Source: Monosporascus cannonballus
Taxonomy: Eukaryota > Ascomycota > Sordariomycetes > Xylariales
NCBI GenBank assembly: GCA_004154925.1
Contig: QJNS01000117.1
Span: forward strand, 181,311-245,310
Reading direction: 5' to 3'
Length of the DNA stretch: 64,000 nt
Shown: piece by piece, positions 50,822-63,998 of the stretch
Layout of the letters: each line of letters begins with the position of its first letter
How positions within the stretch are numbered: the stretch's first letter is position 1
The notes under the pieces: generated by a model
The model's input: only the letters and a program-made list of their open reading frames with translations
Databases searched by the model: none
Told to the model about the DNA's origin: nothing
Program-made: the position numbers and the translations under genes

Positions 50822-51011
50822 TGTTATAAGCTAAAGCTTATAAGGCGGCTCGGGCTTACGGAGCGAGCTCCTTAGCCCGAATTTACCCATATGTATATAA
50901 GGAGCAGCCATCTCGCTAGTGGCTAGCTGTTTCTCCCTTTCCCTCCTCACCTTGAATATAAACCTTCGTTGGGCCGTACCTTCGTTCAGCCTACGCATCG
51001 TGCCCGTCACA
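50822..51011 (+). repeat. 3' LTR (190 bp) of the inner element
   Basis: Follows the purine tract; better preserved at its 3' half than the 5' LTR (ends CGTGCCCGTCACA). Confidence 0.85.
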
Positions 51012-51948
51012 AATAATTAGGTTAAAAATTACCAATTATATAACTGGTATATAATACCAATTATTACTAAAATATTACGGTAATATTTACGAACGCGAAT
51101 TTTAGTTTTATTTTAGATATTTATGAAAAAATACGAAATAAAAAGCGACTTAAGATTAAAGTAAATTTCATATTAAAACAATTAAAATAATTATATAAAA
51201 AGAATCGAATTATAATTCGTACAAAATCATATAAGCAAATGTTATAATTTAAAACGAATTAAAAAAATAAATTGCGAAAATAAAAGAAAATAGTTTATTT
51301 GGCTATTAAAAATAAATACTAATTAAAACTTTTATTAAAACTTTTAATTTATTCAGTTTTTTATATATTTCTACTTAAGTTAACGTCAGATCTAATTAAA
51401 ATATATACGGTATAAAACGATATAAAAATATAGAATAAAATAAGTTGCAAAATAGAAAAATTATTCGATATACGAAAAAAAAATTTTTATCCAGCACTTA
51501 ATCAAATTGAAAAAGTATCCAAATTTCGAAAACATCTGGAAACCCGCCAAAAATCTTATTAGCGCCTAACGTTTGTTAAGAAATTTTCATTAACAATAAC
51601 AAAACTACCAGAAATAATCGCGTTCCAATTCGCATTTTCTACGGAACAGTCGGTATCGCCGATACCGGACTAGTTTACGAGACTAGCGAAGGGAACCAAT
51701 ACCGCCATAGAAGTTTCGGCGTTAATTTGTTTCTGGCGTTCTTGCTTTTTTAATTCCTTTAAAAAATTACAATTTCTGTTATATTATTTTAATTTTTTTC
51801 GAACGGAAAAACGCCTTTTATTTGCAAAAACGGATTAACCGTCTAATAATTTCGTTTATATCTTGTTAATAACGTTTTTATAATTTTAAATCTTTTTTTA
51901 CAAATATCTTTTTACCTTTTAAATGCTGGTTTTCGATACAGATGTTTT

Positions 51949-52176
51949 TCAAGAAAAATAAACAAATACCGATCTTGTCGTAAGGATAATTACGTTTAAC
52001 GTAGGCCTTATATTTGAAAACATTTTCCACCATTTTATATTTTTAGCCTGTGAAAAAAGATGTATGAAATACGGCATAACTTTGAAATTAAATTCGTTAA
52101 AAATAAAAAGCAGGTTTCGACGACGTACCGTAGACGAAAAAACTAAACGACAATTCTTAATAACGCGACTCGACAC
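51949..52176 (-). pseudogene. Antisense frame between pol and 3' LTR, copy 2
   Basis: Uninterrupted 75-codon frame on the strand opposite the element, starting MSSRVIKNCR 73 bp from the 3' LTR. It matches in place, length and reading the frame at 37723-37947 and, at its start, the frame at 17097. No known domain; a single Cys remains where copy 1 has CxxC. It is the only one of the shorter frames without a stop. Confidence 0.35.
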
Positions 52177-52248
52177 GTTAAAAAAAAACTGCTTACCAAA
52201 AGAAAAGAAAATAATTTTCAGGGCAAGATCCTAGGAGAAGGGAGATCG

Positions 52249-52618
52249 TGTTACCACCTAACCGGACTTGGCCTATAAAAACGGTCAAACTAAAACCAGG
52301 GAATTACGTTGTTCTAGGTTACGTAACGGATGTTCAGCATAAATCTGCTAAGTACGAACGATTAACATTAAGCAACCGCTTAACAAAGCTTTATTAAACA
52401 AAGATAAGTAATAATAATAAAAGAAAAATATATACGTTTATGACGTCCATACTTTAGATAGCTTCAGCTTGTAATAATATATAGTTACCCAAAACACTTT
52501 TGGTATTACGAAACGTGATACATTACTGTATCTAGTGCTTAAACTCCTACGATACTTCTGCTAATATAAACCTCTACGACTTAGGTTTAATAGTTAGTCA
52601 AACCGCCTAGCCGTTACA
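52249..52618 (+). repeat. 3' LTR (370 bp) of the middle element
   Basis: Starts TGTTACCACC after the purine tract and ends CCGTTACA. It keeps more GC than the 5' copy. Confidence 0.85.
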
Positions 52619-55600
52619 TATGGCGATCCTGCTAAAATTTCGAATAAACTTCCGGTAGTAATTAGCGAATCCTCGAAATACCTGTATTTCTTTAACCGTT
52701 ATTAACGTTTGTCATTTTGTAAATGTAACGATTGTTTTCGATATCTATTTTAATACGTTCTAAGGTGATAATATATTCGAAATATTCTATCTTTTTGGAT
52801 GTAAAATTAACTTTTTTCTGCACCAATTAGCAACCTTATTTTTGTAAAACTTGAAAAATTTTATAAACGTATTTTACATATGCTATTTCTATTTTCAAAA
52901 CAATGAGAATATTACTAAGGTATCATATAACAAAAATATCGAGGTACTTGCGTAATATATAATTTATTATTTGTTAAAAAGTTTGTAACCCGTTCGTAGG
53001 TCCTATTAATATAACTAAGTATTTTAATAATCCGTATTTCGTCCTAAAAGCTGTTTTTATTTATATTTCTTTTAGTCTTAATAAGTTATATTTATTTTTA
53101 AGATTAAGTACCTTGAATTATTTGTCTTCGTAAACTTGGTTATTTATTTCTATAATTAATACCAGTGGTATTAGATTTTTGACAGTAATATCGTTTAATT
53201 GTCGATAGTAAACTATAAGGCGCAATTTGTCATTTTTATTGGATATAAAAAATATAACATACTCTGCTAGTGATTTTAAAAGTTAAATCCATTTTTATAA
53301 CCGATTTTCCAAGTACTTTTTGAAAACGCGCAAACTTATTTCCGCTAAAATTATAAATGGGGTAAAATTTTGTCGAAAAACCTTTTTAAGGATTATAAAA
53401 TAATCCTATTCATTATATTCTGGTAATTTCGTATCGAACCTTTTCTTGAAAAGGTGTTTATATTAATAATATTATAGTGGTATATTAATTAAACTTTCTA
53501 GTTTTTGAGACTGTTATTTTAAATCGTTATTTACTTTCCTTAATTTCGTTTTTGTAATAAGATTAATGCGTCGTATTTTTTTAATGCCCGTTCTTTTTTT
53601 ATGTCTTATTTCTTTGGGTAATAGGATATTTATCGTATTCTTATGCCTATATTCGTCGTTATTTTCGATTGAATATTAAGATTTTGTTTTTTTCTTTTTA
53701 TCTATTAATAAGGTGTAAGATAAGCCTTATTTGACTAATTCTTCCATTAAACTAAATTCTATATTAATGTATCTATAATAATTCTAAGATTATATCGTAT
53801 TTCCCAAATAGAATAATATCGAAATTAACTATCTAGTATCATTCTTGGACAGAAATCTCGAAACAATCAATTTCGCGTAAAACTTTTTCTTTATCGTAAG
53901 CGAATTTTTAATTTTCGATATTCGTTATTATATAAGGTTTTAAGTTTTATTTCTATGGTAATCCAAGTTCGTTAACCATATCCGGCGTAATGCAATTTTC
54001 GTCTAAAGTTTCTTAATCTATTATTATTACGATATACTAGTATATTCCGATTCGTATTTCCAAGATAATAAGGTTATTAAACGCTTTTATCGTTGCGTTT
54101 AAATCCTTTTTTAGGAATTCTTTTTAATTTTTCGAGATTTCGTTATTTTGCGGCTTTTTTACAAATGATTATTTTAATTTTTTCTCGAACTTATTAAACC
54201 TCGTCTATATATTTCTATACAGCGCGTTAAGCTGTATTATTTATCGTTATTTTCGGCGTATTATTCCTTCGATCTGTATTAATTTTTCTTCGTTTTGTTA
54301 TAATTCTTTTTTCTATTAAATATATTATTCTTTTATAGTTTTAAACGTATTTTATTATACAACGTATTATTATTTATTTTATAATATACTTATAACCCGT
54401 CGTATTCTTTCCTTAATAACGTATTTTTCGTTAAGGTTTATAATAAATACCAACTGAAAATAAAGATTTATAATACCTCTTTAGCAATATTTCTCACCGT
54501 ATACTAGATTAACCTCTTTTTCGTTTAATAGTTATACCATTTATAATAACAAAAAAGGTATTAATATAAACATTACCTTTTCTTAGAAAGGTTTTCCGTT
54601 TCGGCTAGCTAATAAATGTTATTTTCTGGAACTATAAATCGAAAGTACCGACATTATTATTCATCGTTTTTGTTATTTCTCGTTCGATTCAGAACATCAA
54701 ATCATTCATAATATAAGCGGGTAATTTTTTTATTGATTTGCTGTTTTCTCTTTTCATAGTCAGGGCATTCCTATCGTCGATAATATATAACGTATATTTT
54801 GCCGTATCGATCCGAAGTTCTCGAGCAAACGTTCTTCGTTCATTTCTAATATATTTTTAAACTATTCTCTAAAAATATCTTACTGTTTTTTAAACGCTTT
54901 CTAAGCTAGTTTTTTGATTTCTTACATCCTTTATTAGATTTCTTATCGCAATAACCCGTCTTTATACTGGGCTCGAATTATGCTAATAATTTTATAGTCG
55001 TTTTTTTGCTTATCTCTGAACTATCCTTCCGTTATAGGTATTTAGTTATTCTATTATAACCTTTTAGGCTTTTTACAAATACTTTAATAACATCCCATTT
55101 TGCCATGATTATAATAATTAACGTGGCTTTTATTTCTACAATAGATTATTTCCAGATCTATAAGTCTTGGTATTATACCGTAAAATATAAATAATACATT
55201 GCGTTTTTTTCCTTAATCAGCCGATTAACCTTTATATCTTGGAATATATTATTCTCTCTTTTCTATATATCGTTCGTATAATCTGTTATTAATTTTAATA
55301 ATTTCGGTGATATACCAATTTAATGTTCTGAGTTTTGGAAACTTAATAATTTTATCCTTTTTGTGATTCTTTAATCTCTTATAAAACATATCGATTAAAT
55401 TATCGCTTTCGTTATCGGCCCATTTTGCCCTGGTTATAAAACTCCTAAAACTGATGGTATATTTCAAAATAAATCACTTTTGCTATGATCGCCAAATGTG
55501 CTATACTACCGTTCGCTTTTTATCAAAATTCTTAAAATTAGCCTTTAAGTTTTTCTTAAAATTCACATAATTAAAAAAAATCTAGTAGCTTTTTTCTGAT

Positions 55601-55986
55601 CGGCCTTAACGTTCTCTAAGTAATCTCTTATAACTAGCTTAAACTAGTCCAAGGCATTTTCTATAAAAAAAGCTACTATAGCGAAAATTCTATTTGTAGT
55701 CTCGTCCAAGTTTTGAAAACAGAAATATGCTCGTGTCTAAATAAAGAAATTTTGAACATTTCTCTTCCTATTATAAGGTTACGGTTTTTTAGCCTTATGC
55801 TTTAACGCGATAATTCGAATTAAAATAGCTGCTATTTGATTCGCAAACTGCTGAACTTGTTTTTCGAATTCCTTAATTCTGGCTTGGAGTTATGTAGTAG
55901 CAAAAGATATCTAAATGCTTGTCGACATCTTAGCGGAAAGGTATTGTTCAAAGTCTAACGGTACTACTAAACAAAAATTTGTAACA

Positions 55987-56349
55987 TATAACGGCTAAGC
56001 TAATTAACTAACTATTAAACTTAAGTCGTACGGGTTTATATTAGAAGAAATATCGTAGAAGCCTGAATAATAAAATAATTTAATTACGGTTCCTAATACT
56101 AAATGTATTTTGGGTTACGAATTATTATTATAAGTGAATTTTATTAAAAGTATGGAAATAATAAATGTATATATCTTAATTCCATTATTACTCTTTATTC
56201 CTACTTTGTAAAATTTTTCTAAGCGATTGCTTAATGTTAATCGTGCTTAATAGACTTTCGCTAAGTACCCGTTACGTAACCTGGAATAACGTAATTCTCT
56301 GTTTCTTGTTTAACCGTTTCTGCAAGCCAAGTCCGGTTAGATCGTAATA
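55987..56349 (-). repeat. 5' LTR of the outer element
   Basis: About 363 bp, inverted. Its right edge GATCGTAATA adjoins duplication CTTTC (56350-56354). Confidence 0.8.
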
Positions 56350-56354
56350 CTTTC

Positions 56355-56695
56355 TTACTTTCTTTATATATAAAATTCTCTTAACTATATCAAATAAACT
56401 TCGAAAACATATTACATTATCCATTAAAAGTCCTTACGAACTTATTAAATTAATTTCTTAATTTAGATTCTATATGATATAGTAAATTCGTTATTTTGAA
56501 AAAAGAGTTTTTATAAAATATTAAAAAGTAAAAAAAGTTATCAAAATTATTTATCTTCGAACGTTTCGTCCTATACCGAGAACCATATTTTTCTTTCGTC
56601 GTTTTAAAACCTTTAGATTAAAAAATAACGAATTAATCGTAAAAAGAAGTTAGCGGTTTAACAGCTTCAGAAGATGTTTAATCGTATTGCATGTT
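56355..56695. other. AT-rich spacer, nothing seen
   Basis: No frame, terminal repeat or motif is recognised between the outer element of the nest and the LTR fragment at 56696. Confidence 0.45.
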
Positions 56696-56885
56696 TGTTA
56701 CAACCCAACAAAGTGCGGCCTCAGAAAACGGTCGCAGTAGAGATCTACGAGCTAAGTGGGCCAAATTATGTAACGGTTCGACAGGATCGAGCATAAAGCC
56801 TTTAAAGCTTGTCTTATTAAAATGAGGCCCTATTTTAAAGGTTGTGGCTACATCTGCGACATAGCTGTAGCTAAGTAACTTTTAA
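56696..56885 (+). repeat. LTR fragment related to the 370-bp family
   Basis: Begins TGTTACAACCCAACAAAG and shares the AAACGGTC and TTATGTAACGG blocks with the LTRs at 40272 and 52249, but is otherwise a distinct subfamily with good GC content. Similarity to the LTR 3' part resumes at about 58215-58364, so the LTR seems split by 56886-58214 and cut again at 58365. Confidence 0.5.
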
Positions 56886-58364
56886 TACTACGTTAACTGA
56901 ATTTGTAAAAAACCTACCACAAAAACAAACCTCCAAAATAAGCTCTGATATTAAGTTATGATTTTTTGGATCTATTTTGCATATTTTGATATAGAATTTT
57001 AAAAGTTTGTTTTAAAAATTCTCAAATATACTTATTATAAAGTTTAATTATAAAATAATAAAAATTAAAAATATATATAATTTTAAACCAGGGTTAATTT
57101 AATAAGGATATTAAGAAAATAAGATAAAATTTCGGTTTTATATATATTTGTATTAGTAATTGCTTTATAGCTATAATATAATAACTATAACACATACAAA
57201 AAAAAGTATATTTGAACGCGCTTTTACTATATTAACTTACTTTTAAAAGATTTATAATAAAATATTATATATAATGGTTATTACGTCGAAATTATAAAGA
57301 CGTTCCGAATTTGATTAATTTTAACCTTTTTATAACTATAATAACATAATTATTATATATAATAATTTGCCATAAATCTTTAAAAGGTAATTTAATATAA
57401 ACAAAACCCGTTTAATTATATTTTTGTCCGTACTAGCCATAGTTGCTGCGTTTTAGTTATAAAGGTGTTCTAGTTTTTTTTCGAAAGTTTTTATAGCTGT
57501 AATATAATAAGGATAACCTGTGCGGTTAAAAAAAATTAAACAGGTTTTTCTATATAAAATATATTAAGAAACTCCGGTATATAATATTGTAACCGGTAAG
57601 TATATTATCGTAATTATAAGGGCGTTTGAGATTTGGCTACTCCGAATTTTCTTATAGTTATAACGTAAGAATGGTAGCTTATACGAGCAAAAATATAGCT
57701 GGACTAGCATTTTTTTGTATTGATTTGCTTTTGGATGACTTACGGCAAAATAATATACGCGGCATTGGCGTTATCGCGATTATGAAAACGTTGTAGTTAA
57801 TAAATACCCTGAATTGTAACTTCATTATATTGGCCTTAATTCGCATTTAATGAAACTTCAAAGTTTTTTATATACGCATTAATTTATATATAACCAATAT
57901 TTAAAATAATAACTTTTTTAAACTTATATTGGTCACGAAACTTAAAGAAATTAATTATTTTTCAAAATTTATTATAAAACCGCAACTTTTTTGGAATTTA
58001 AATTTAAGTCTCGTTGGTCTGTTACACAGATATGTTACTTAATTAGTTAGTTTTAACGTTTTGGCACAATATATAAAAATGTATCAAAATAGAAATGAGC
58101 AGGCAGAGACCTTAGCTATCTGAAGTAATATAAAGCTAGATTTAATAAGATCGAATATAAGACATTTAAAGTTACGTTTAATAAATTCGAATATAAAACC
58201 TTTAAAGTTAAATTAAATAAAAGTAATAAGTTATAATATATACATATATTTATTTTAAGAACTTTATTAATAATAACTTATAATATAATTTCGCTATTTG
58301 GAATAAATTTAATATTGCGATAAATAATTAATTATTATATTTACTGTTTAAAATCTTACGATAT
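56886..58364. repeat. AT-rich insert with LTR remainder
   Basis: 56886-58214 interrupts the LTR started at 56696; no coding motif or clear ends are found. 58215-58364 resembles the central part of the LTR family (the TTACTG...AAATCTTACGAT run) and stops abruptly at the LTR of the next element. Confidence 0.4.
58007..58112. repeat. Short hairpin repeat, copy 2
   Basis: Arms 58007-58022 and 58097-58112 correspond to the arms at 707-722 and 801-816, with several C-to-T/G-to-A-type differences. The loop is similar in length. Confidence 0.4.
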
Positions 58365-58630
58365 TGAATTGGGATAAGGGAGAATTGGTCTTGATCAGTG
58401 CTGATGATTATTTTATATCACGATACGAAATAGAATTATCCAAATAAAAAACTTAATCCGATTCTGTTGCTAGTATTAAATCCCAATAACTAAAATAACA
58501 AAAAAAACATGCTAAATAATAATGATAATTAGTAATACCTGGGGATTAAACCGATGGCGAAAAAGAACTTTTTAATATACATAGAAAACCCGGGCTTTTT
58601 GATTAGTCGAGCCTAATTATAGATATAACA
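58365..58630 (-). repeat. LTR, 262-bp family, copy 3 (inverted)
   Basis: Read leftward it begins TGTTATATC (58630) and ends CCCAATTCA (58365). Best preserved of the three copies; shows the true TG...CA ends of the family. Confidence 0.6.
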
Positions 58631-59394
58631 CCTCGCCTTATTTCAAGCTTTCTTTCTTACGATAGAAAACGTCCTCGTTTTATCGTAAAAATAATGATAA
58701 TCTAACGCTATAATAAGCACACTATATTTATATCCTTATTAATTAATTTTTTATTCTTTAACGTAATACACCCTTTAATATTTTTAATTTAGAATTCTCA
58801 CTTCTTTTTTTAACTAATATATTACGTTAAAAAGTTTCCTTTTTATCTTTTTATGTTTTATTTTCCGATTATTAATCGCTCATCAATTTTTTGTATTTTT
58901 TCCAACCTGGTCATTCTGGGACAAACTAAGTTTTTAATCGTTTTCTAATAATTTAATATATATTTCCCACCTATTAATACGAGATTTTGTAAATTCCTAC
59001 TAGCATAACTTAAGTACGCTAATTATTAAATAACGGACGAAATATATATTCTATTCTGATATCATTATGTAATTTGCGTATTATATTAAGGTCGTTTCGG
59101 AATTAACGAAATATACAAATATTCTTATCGGAAAATAAAAGAAAATCCGAAAAGTTTTTAAAAATAAGTAACGAACGTTTCCCAGGCCAAAATCTTTTAG
59201 GCACGTTTTTATCCTGATATCTATTATATAAACTAAAATACGCCCTAATCTCTTTTGTTATATTTTCGACCAGTTATTATTTCTTATTTAAAATCGGCTT
59301 TGTTGTTTCCTATAAACCAGGTTTCCGTATAATAATATAAAATAAATAAGCCACCCAAATATTACATATCTAGTCAAAGTATTGTTTAGAAATC
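58631..59394 (-). repeat. 3' internal part of an inverted 262-bp-LTR element
   Basis: Reverse complement of about 24200-24795, sharing the hairpin next to the LTR (arms 58657-58669 and 58678-58688) and a long collinear stretch to about 59180. Only the 3' end of the element is present before the next element begins. No readable frame. Confidence 0.5.
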
Positions 59395-59600
59395 TGTCAG
59401 GGGCTAAGGAAGTGTGGTAAGGAAGTGTGCGCATCATAAAGGGAACGCCACGTATTTTATGCGTTATCCTTACGCAATTGCTACGAGGCAGGTACGGGGT
59501 AATTGCTTTATAGGTAATTGTTTATTTCCCTCTTAGGGAAGAAAAGCAAGTTTTATATTGGTCCTTAAAATACCCGTATTATTCCTTTTACTTTAATCTT
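59395..59600 (+). repeat. Putative 5' LTR of the right-end Gypsy element
   Basis: GC-normal start TGTCAGGGGCTAAGGAAG, with two GGAAGTGTG repeats close together (59409-59429), then declining GC. The right limit is an estimate, as the partner LTR is not in the window. Confidence 0.5.
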
Positions 59601-60859
59601 TAATAAAAATAATAAATTAAATTTTTTTTTATTTTGATTAAATTATAAATGAATAAACGATATAATTACGATTACGTACGACGATAAACCGGTTATCCCG
59701 ATTACTAGGTTTACTTAAACTTTAGAACCCGAACTTACCTTATTTGGATTTCGGCGACGGCTTAATAACTACCAAAAGGAAACTTAGGTGTGAGATAATA
59801 AAAATAACCGTTTGGAAAAAAAATAACGGTACCTGCAAAAAATCTTTACCAAAAAATAGCGACGCCTAGAATTAGACCGTAAAGTTCAATAAATAAGCGT
59901 TATATTACGTATTTTTAATAATAACGTAACGAACTTTTCGCATATTCCTTTCGAATTAAGTCCTATAACGTTTAATAGCATCCTTATTATAAAAACCTAA
60001 AGAGCTATAATGCTTATAAATTATATACTCCCGATAGGTTCGAACGTTAAAGGATTTATATTATTTATTGATAAATGAATTAAAACCTAGCAAATAATAA
60101 AAAAAATAAATTACCCAGAACCCTGCTTAACGTAAATTATCAAAATAAGATTTACCTAAAATATACGAACTTTACGTTTTAGCTAGATATTATTTTTGAA
60201 AATTAAAAACTTTCGTTATGACTTTACGGAATAAACTATACGCTGGCGGACGTTATACTTAATTTGCTTACGGATATTTACTAGAAATTATAAAAAGGTA
60301 GTAAAGCCGCAAAAATTAAGGTACGAAATTTCCGTTACGTTCGTTTTATAAATTGGACTAGCTTAAAAATAATTTTCGAAAATATTTTTAAAAATACGAT
60401 ACGGCAATTTACCTTTGTTAACGAAAAATTCGATATGATATTTTAAAAACCCGATAAAACGGTTAACGCTTTTTATTAATAATATAAACAATTCTTTATT
60501 AGGCTTGTATATATAAGTAACATTATTTCCTTAACAAATTATTTTATTAAACGGTTACGCCTTTATATAATAAATGTCGTATCCGTAATTATTTTATAAA
60601 AAACCTTAAATATAAAATCGTGACGTTAAGTTTTCGTTTTAAAAGCTCTTGGTACGTTATAAACAAACCGATACATTTCTAAAACCTAGCAATTAATCAA
60701 AAGCTCGTAATTACTATAAAACTTAGGCCGTATAACAAATATAATTATATTTCGCATAAAGCCTTTAAAAATATAATAAAGAACTTATTTCGGATACGGA
60801 AAAATAAGTTACCGCAAATTCGAATATCTTAAGAAAAATTAAAAAGTAATAAACGTACC

Positions 60860-60925
60860 CCGAAAGGTCATATACGGTTATTACGTTAAAAAAGGCCATA
60901 TACCTAATAGCTGCCCCGAAATAAC
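60860..60925 (+). pseudogene. gag zinc-knuckle trace
   Basis: Reads GYYVKKGHIPNSCPE at about 60877-60921: a CCHC knuckle in which the first two Cys have become Tyr and Val while the His and last Cys remain. It marks the end of gag and the RNA-binding part of the capsid precursor. Confidence 0.6.
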
Positions 60926-61639
60926 GTATTTTGGCTATGGTAAAAAAATTTTTTCCGAATAAACTGCCCGAAAAAAACTTTCGACAGATATTAATTCAAG
61001 CCTTATAAATAATTTTTGCCAATAAAAAAGTTTTTTTATTACGTATATCTTACTTTTTATAAACGCGCAAACAGAACTAATAAATAACGTTTCAAAACTA
61101 AACAAATTCAGGGGCAAATTATAATACGATATGCTGCAAAATGTTGGAAAAAAAAACCCAGTTACTTCGATTAAAACCCGGACCGAAATTAAAAACTTAC
61201 GTAAATAACCCTATTATAACATATAGATATATTATATTATGAAAAATAATCACAAATCTATTTAATATTACGAAATTAAAAAATATCGTTTTACTATCGT
61301 AAAAACATAAAAGCCGGATATTATATTAGGGTTTTTATAATTCCGAAAAACGAACCCCGTTATTATTTAATCATTATTTTAATAAAAATATCGATTCGAA
61401 CTCGAGAATATTAAATTCGATAATTTAACGAAAGAATTACGAAATAATACTTTTGTCATAATTAATACGGTTATTATACTTGCGATACTGGACAAAAGAA
61501 TAAGAAATCTATATCGAAAAAATACGAAAAATACGAAAAACGACATTATAATAATTATGCCGATTGTTTTTTTAAAAAAAAGCATTGGTTAAATTATCGG
61601 AATATGTACTATATACGCATAAGATAAACCTATATAACG

Positions 61640-62900
61640 GAAAGGAACCTCCCTAAGACCCCCTTTACCCGCTTTTAAAAAAGGAACTTAAAGCTTTTAA
61701 AATTTTTTGGGAATAGCAGAAAAAAAAGGATAAATTAGGCGGAATAACAGCCCAGCTGGAACCACTATATTTTTTGCCCCAAAAAATACGTTACGCTTTT
61801 ACGTCAACTATAAAAGGCTTAATCGGATAATTCGCAAAAACCGTATTTCGTTACCGCTAATACAAAAAATCCTGAACCGTTTAATAACTGCACGCTTATA
61901 TACGAAGCTGGATCTAAAGGATACGTACCGCCGAATATGTATTAAAGAAAATAATGAATGAAAAACCGCTTTTAGGACAAAATATAGCCATTTTAAGTAC
62001 TTAATAATACAGTTTGGATTTTTTAACGCCCCGGCTACGTTATAAACATATATTAACCGAACGTTAACGAATTTAATAAATAACCTGTGCATAATTTACC
62101 ACGACAACATATTAATATATAAAAAACGCCCACCAAATACAAATAATATATGCGCGAAATATTCGAAAAGTTAAAAAAGTACAAGCTTTACGTAAATATA
62201 AATAAATATAAATTTTATAAATTTTTAATGTTTTTCTTAGGTTTTAAATTTCGCCGAATAACGTTAAAATAAAAAAAGGTTCCGTCGAGGACATTAAAAC
62301 CTAGCAACTATCGAAAAACGTTTATAACATTTAAGTTTTTTTAGAATTTACAGGATTTTATCGAAAATTTATTAAAAACTATACAAAAATATTTATACTA
62401 TTAACGGATCGATTTCGCGGAAAGGTTAAAGGGCCTACACAACTATCTTTTCGCAAAAGAATAACGTTTAAAACATTCCAAATAACTTTTGTAAAAAAAA
62501 AGATATTTCGGTATTTTAATCCGTTATTATTTATTTATATCGCAATAAACGCGTCCGGGAAAACTATTAGGGCATTTATATCCCAGCTTTATAAAAACCG
62601 TTAATACCTAGTAATATTGAGGTCTCGAAAAATAATACCGGAATGAATTGGTTACGTTATAAGAAATAATAAATTTTTAACTATCGTTAACGCTTTCAGA
62701 AAATAACGTTATTTTCTTAATTATTTACAATTTCTCGTTAAAGTTATTATAAATTAGTTTAATTATAAATGCGTAAAATTGAAATTACGACATAATATAA
62801 AGTAATTAAAATAATTCAATTACTTCGTAACGGTTAATTTCGTTATTACGTTTTGGTCAGAGAAAAATAACCTAGCTGATAATGTATTAAAAAGGCCTAA
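61640..62900 (+). pseudogene. RT-RNase H relic of the right-end element
   Basis: A long stretch (about 61780-62120) follows the Gypsy RT palm, including the parts equivalent to ITARLYTKLDLKDTY- and NNEWKTAFRTKYGHFEY-type wording. The active-site tetrad reads YHDN (62097-62108), so the second Asp is lost. Degraded RNase H wording continues to about 62900. Confidence 0.7.
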
Positions 62901-62999
62901 TCTATTACAAAATAACAAGGAAAAAAAGACCCAGAAATAGAATAATACTAAAATAATAAGAAAACTATTAAAAATAAAAATGCCTTAATGGAGTTTGAA

Positions 63000-63909
63000 A
63001 ATTACGAATATCTATTGATTTATTCGAAAAATCGTAAGTATTTCGCAGGAAAAAAATATATTTAAGCCCGAAAATAAGGCGACCGGGGATATACTTAAAA
63101 AGGTAAGGTATATATTAGCTAAGATTACAAGTTGCACATTGTTCGTCCTACGGTAGCAAAATATTAATAACGTTATCGAACTGGCGTTACTGCTGGAAAA
63201 ACGCCCGGTAATTTTTCCGACTTTTAAATTATAACAAAAAAATAAATTTATCTTTGGTAAAATATAGGGAATTAAGCGTTTTAAGAAATGCGTAACGGGC
63301 AAGTAATTATAAGGTATCGAAAAAATTAGTAACTTATCAAAATATAAAGTCGTAATTTATATACTATATAACCCGGATTTACGTAAGAAATTCGTTAGCT
63401 AATACTATAACCTTTTTATAATAGGCTATTTTAGCGTTACGAAAACGTATAAACGGCTAATTCGGAATCACTTTCGGAAAGCCCAAAAATAAAATATTAA
63501 GGATTATTTAAAAAGCTGCCCGGAATACTAGAGATTTAAGGCGGCATAATATCGACCTTACGGAAAGCTCGTTTTGCTACTAATTTCGGATCGCCTGTTT
63601 AAGGAAATCAATATGGACTTTAATATAGGTTTGCTGTTATTTACAAAACCGTACGACGAAAAAAATTATAACGTTATTTCCGTCATAATAAATAAAATAA
63701 TAAAATATATTTATTATATTACGACGACGACAAAACTAACTGCTGGGAGTTTCATCGAATATTTTTTCAATATATTTTTAATAATATAATTCGTTCGATA
63801 TTATAATTCTTAACCGCAATTTCTTATTACAAATAATTTTTAAATTTGTTTTTGCAAGTTATTTACGATCAAACGAATATTAAATATAATTTTTACCTAT
63901 AAATAAATC
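63000..63909 (+). pseudogene. Integrase relic of the right-end element
   Basis: The zinc-binding part ends in SCPEY (about 63520-63534) with the second Cys of the CxxC pair lost. The catalytic core opens at 63574 in a 71-codon stretch reading SDRLFKEINMDF (first catalytic Asp in MDF) and TTTKLTAGSFIEYFF. It stops at 63787. Degraded core continues (CKLFTIKRI, about 63855-63885) and runs into the tetranucleotide repeat. Confidence 0.75.
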
Positions 63910-63911
63910 AA

Positions 63912-63998
<87 letters not shown>

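Larger units (their letters stand above)
45447..51011 (+). mobile_element. Inner Gypsy element of the nest (190-bp LTRs)
   Basis: Two 190-bp LTRs (45447-45636 and 50822-51011) starting TGTTACAGGC / TGTTATAAGC and ending CCCGTTATA / CCCGTCACA. Perfect duplication AATAA at 45442-45446 and 51012-51016. A purine tract AAAAAAGGGGTGA precedes the 3' LTR. The uninterrupted homologue at about 15890 (ACAAAATAATTAGGTTAAAA) shows the empty site. Internal length is 5.2 kb, plus orientation, RIP-degraded. The insertion point falls in codons of the host integrase C-terminal region. Confidence 0.9.
40272..52618 (+). mobile_element. Middle Gypsy chromovirus of the nest, plus strand
   Basis: Two LTRs of exactly 370 bp (40272-40641 starting TGTTACGACC; 52249-52618 starting TGTTACCACC and ending CCGTTACA). 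Flanks are TATAG (40267-40271) and TATGG (52619-52623), one G/A difference. A purine tract (about 52232-52243) precedes the 3' LTR. Gag starts near 40715, RT is around 43400-44050, and RNase H ends near 44650. The integrase is split by 45447-51011 and resumes at 51017. A chromodomain trace sits at about 51440-51560. Without the nested insert it is about 6.8 kb. Close relative of 10592-17633, with shorter LTRs. Confidence 0.88.
37286..56349 (-). mobile_element. Outer Gypsy element of the nest, minus strand
   Basis: LTRs at 37286-37652 and 55987-56349, read inverted (each begins GGTCGTAA-like at its right edge). The perfect 5-bp duplication CTTTC lies at 37281-37285 and 56350-56354. The host sequence is split by 40272-52618. 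Removing that insert and one duplication leaves about 6.7 kb, close to the 7.0-kb element at 10592. Segment 37970-40266 is the reverse of the chromodomain/integrase/RNase H side; segment 52624-55986 is the reverse of RT, protease and gag. The break lies between RT and RNase H, in a stretch matching about 14580-14600. All frames are RIP-broken. Confidence 0.85.

Noticed and set aside
61808..62092. 94-codon minus-strand frame
   Set aside because: It is the complement of the RT palm; the plus strand carries the recognisable Gypsy motifs.
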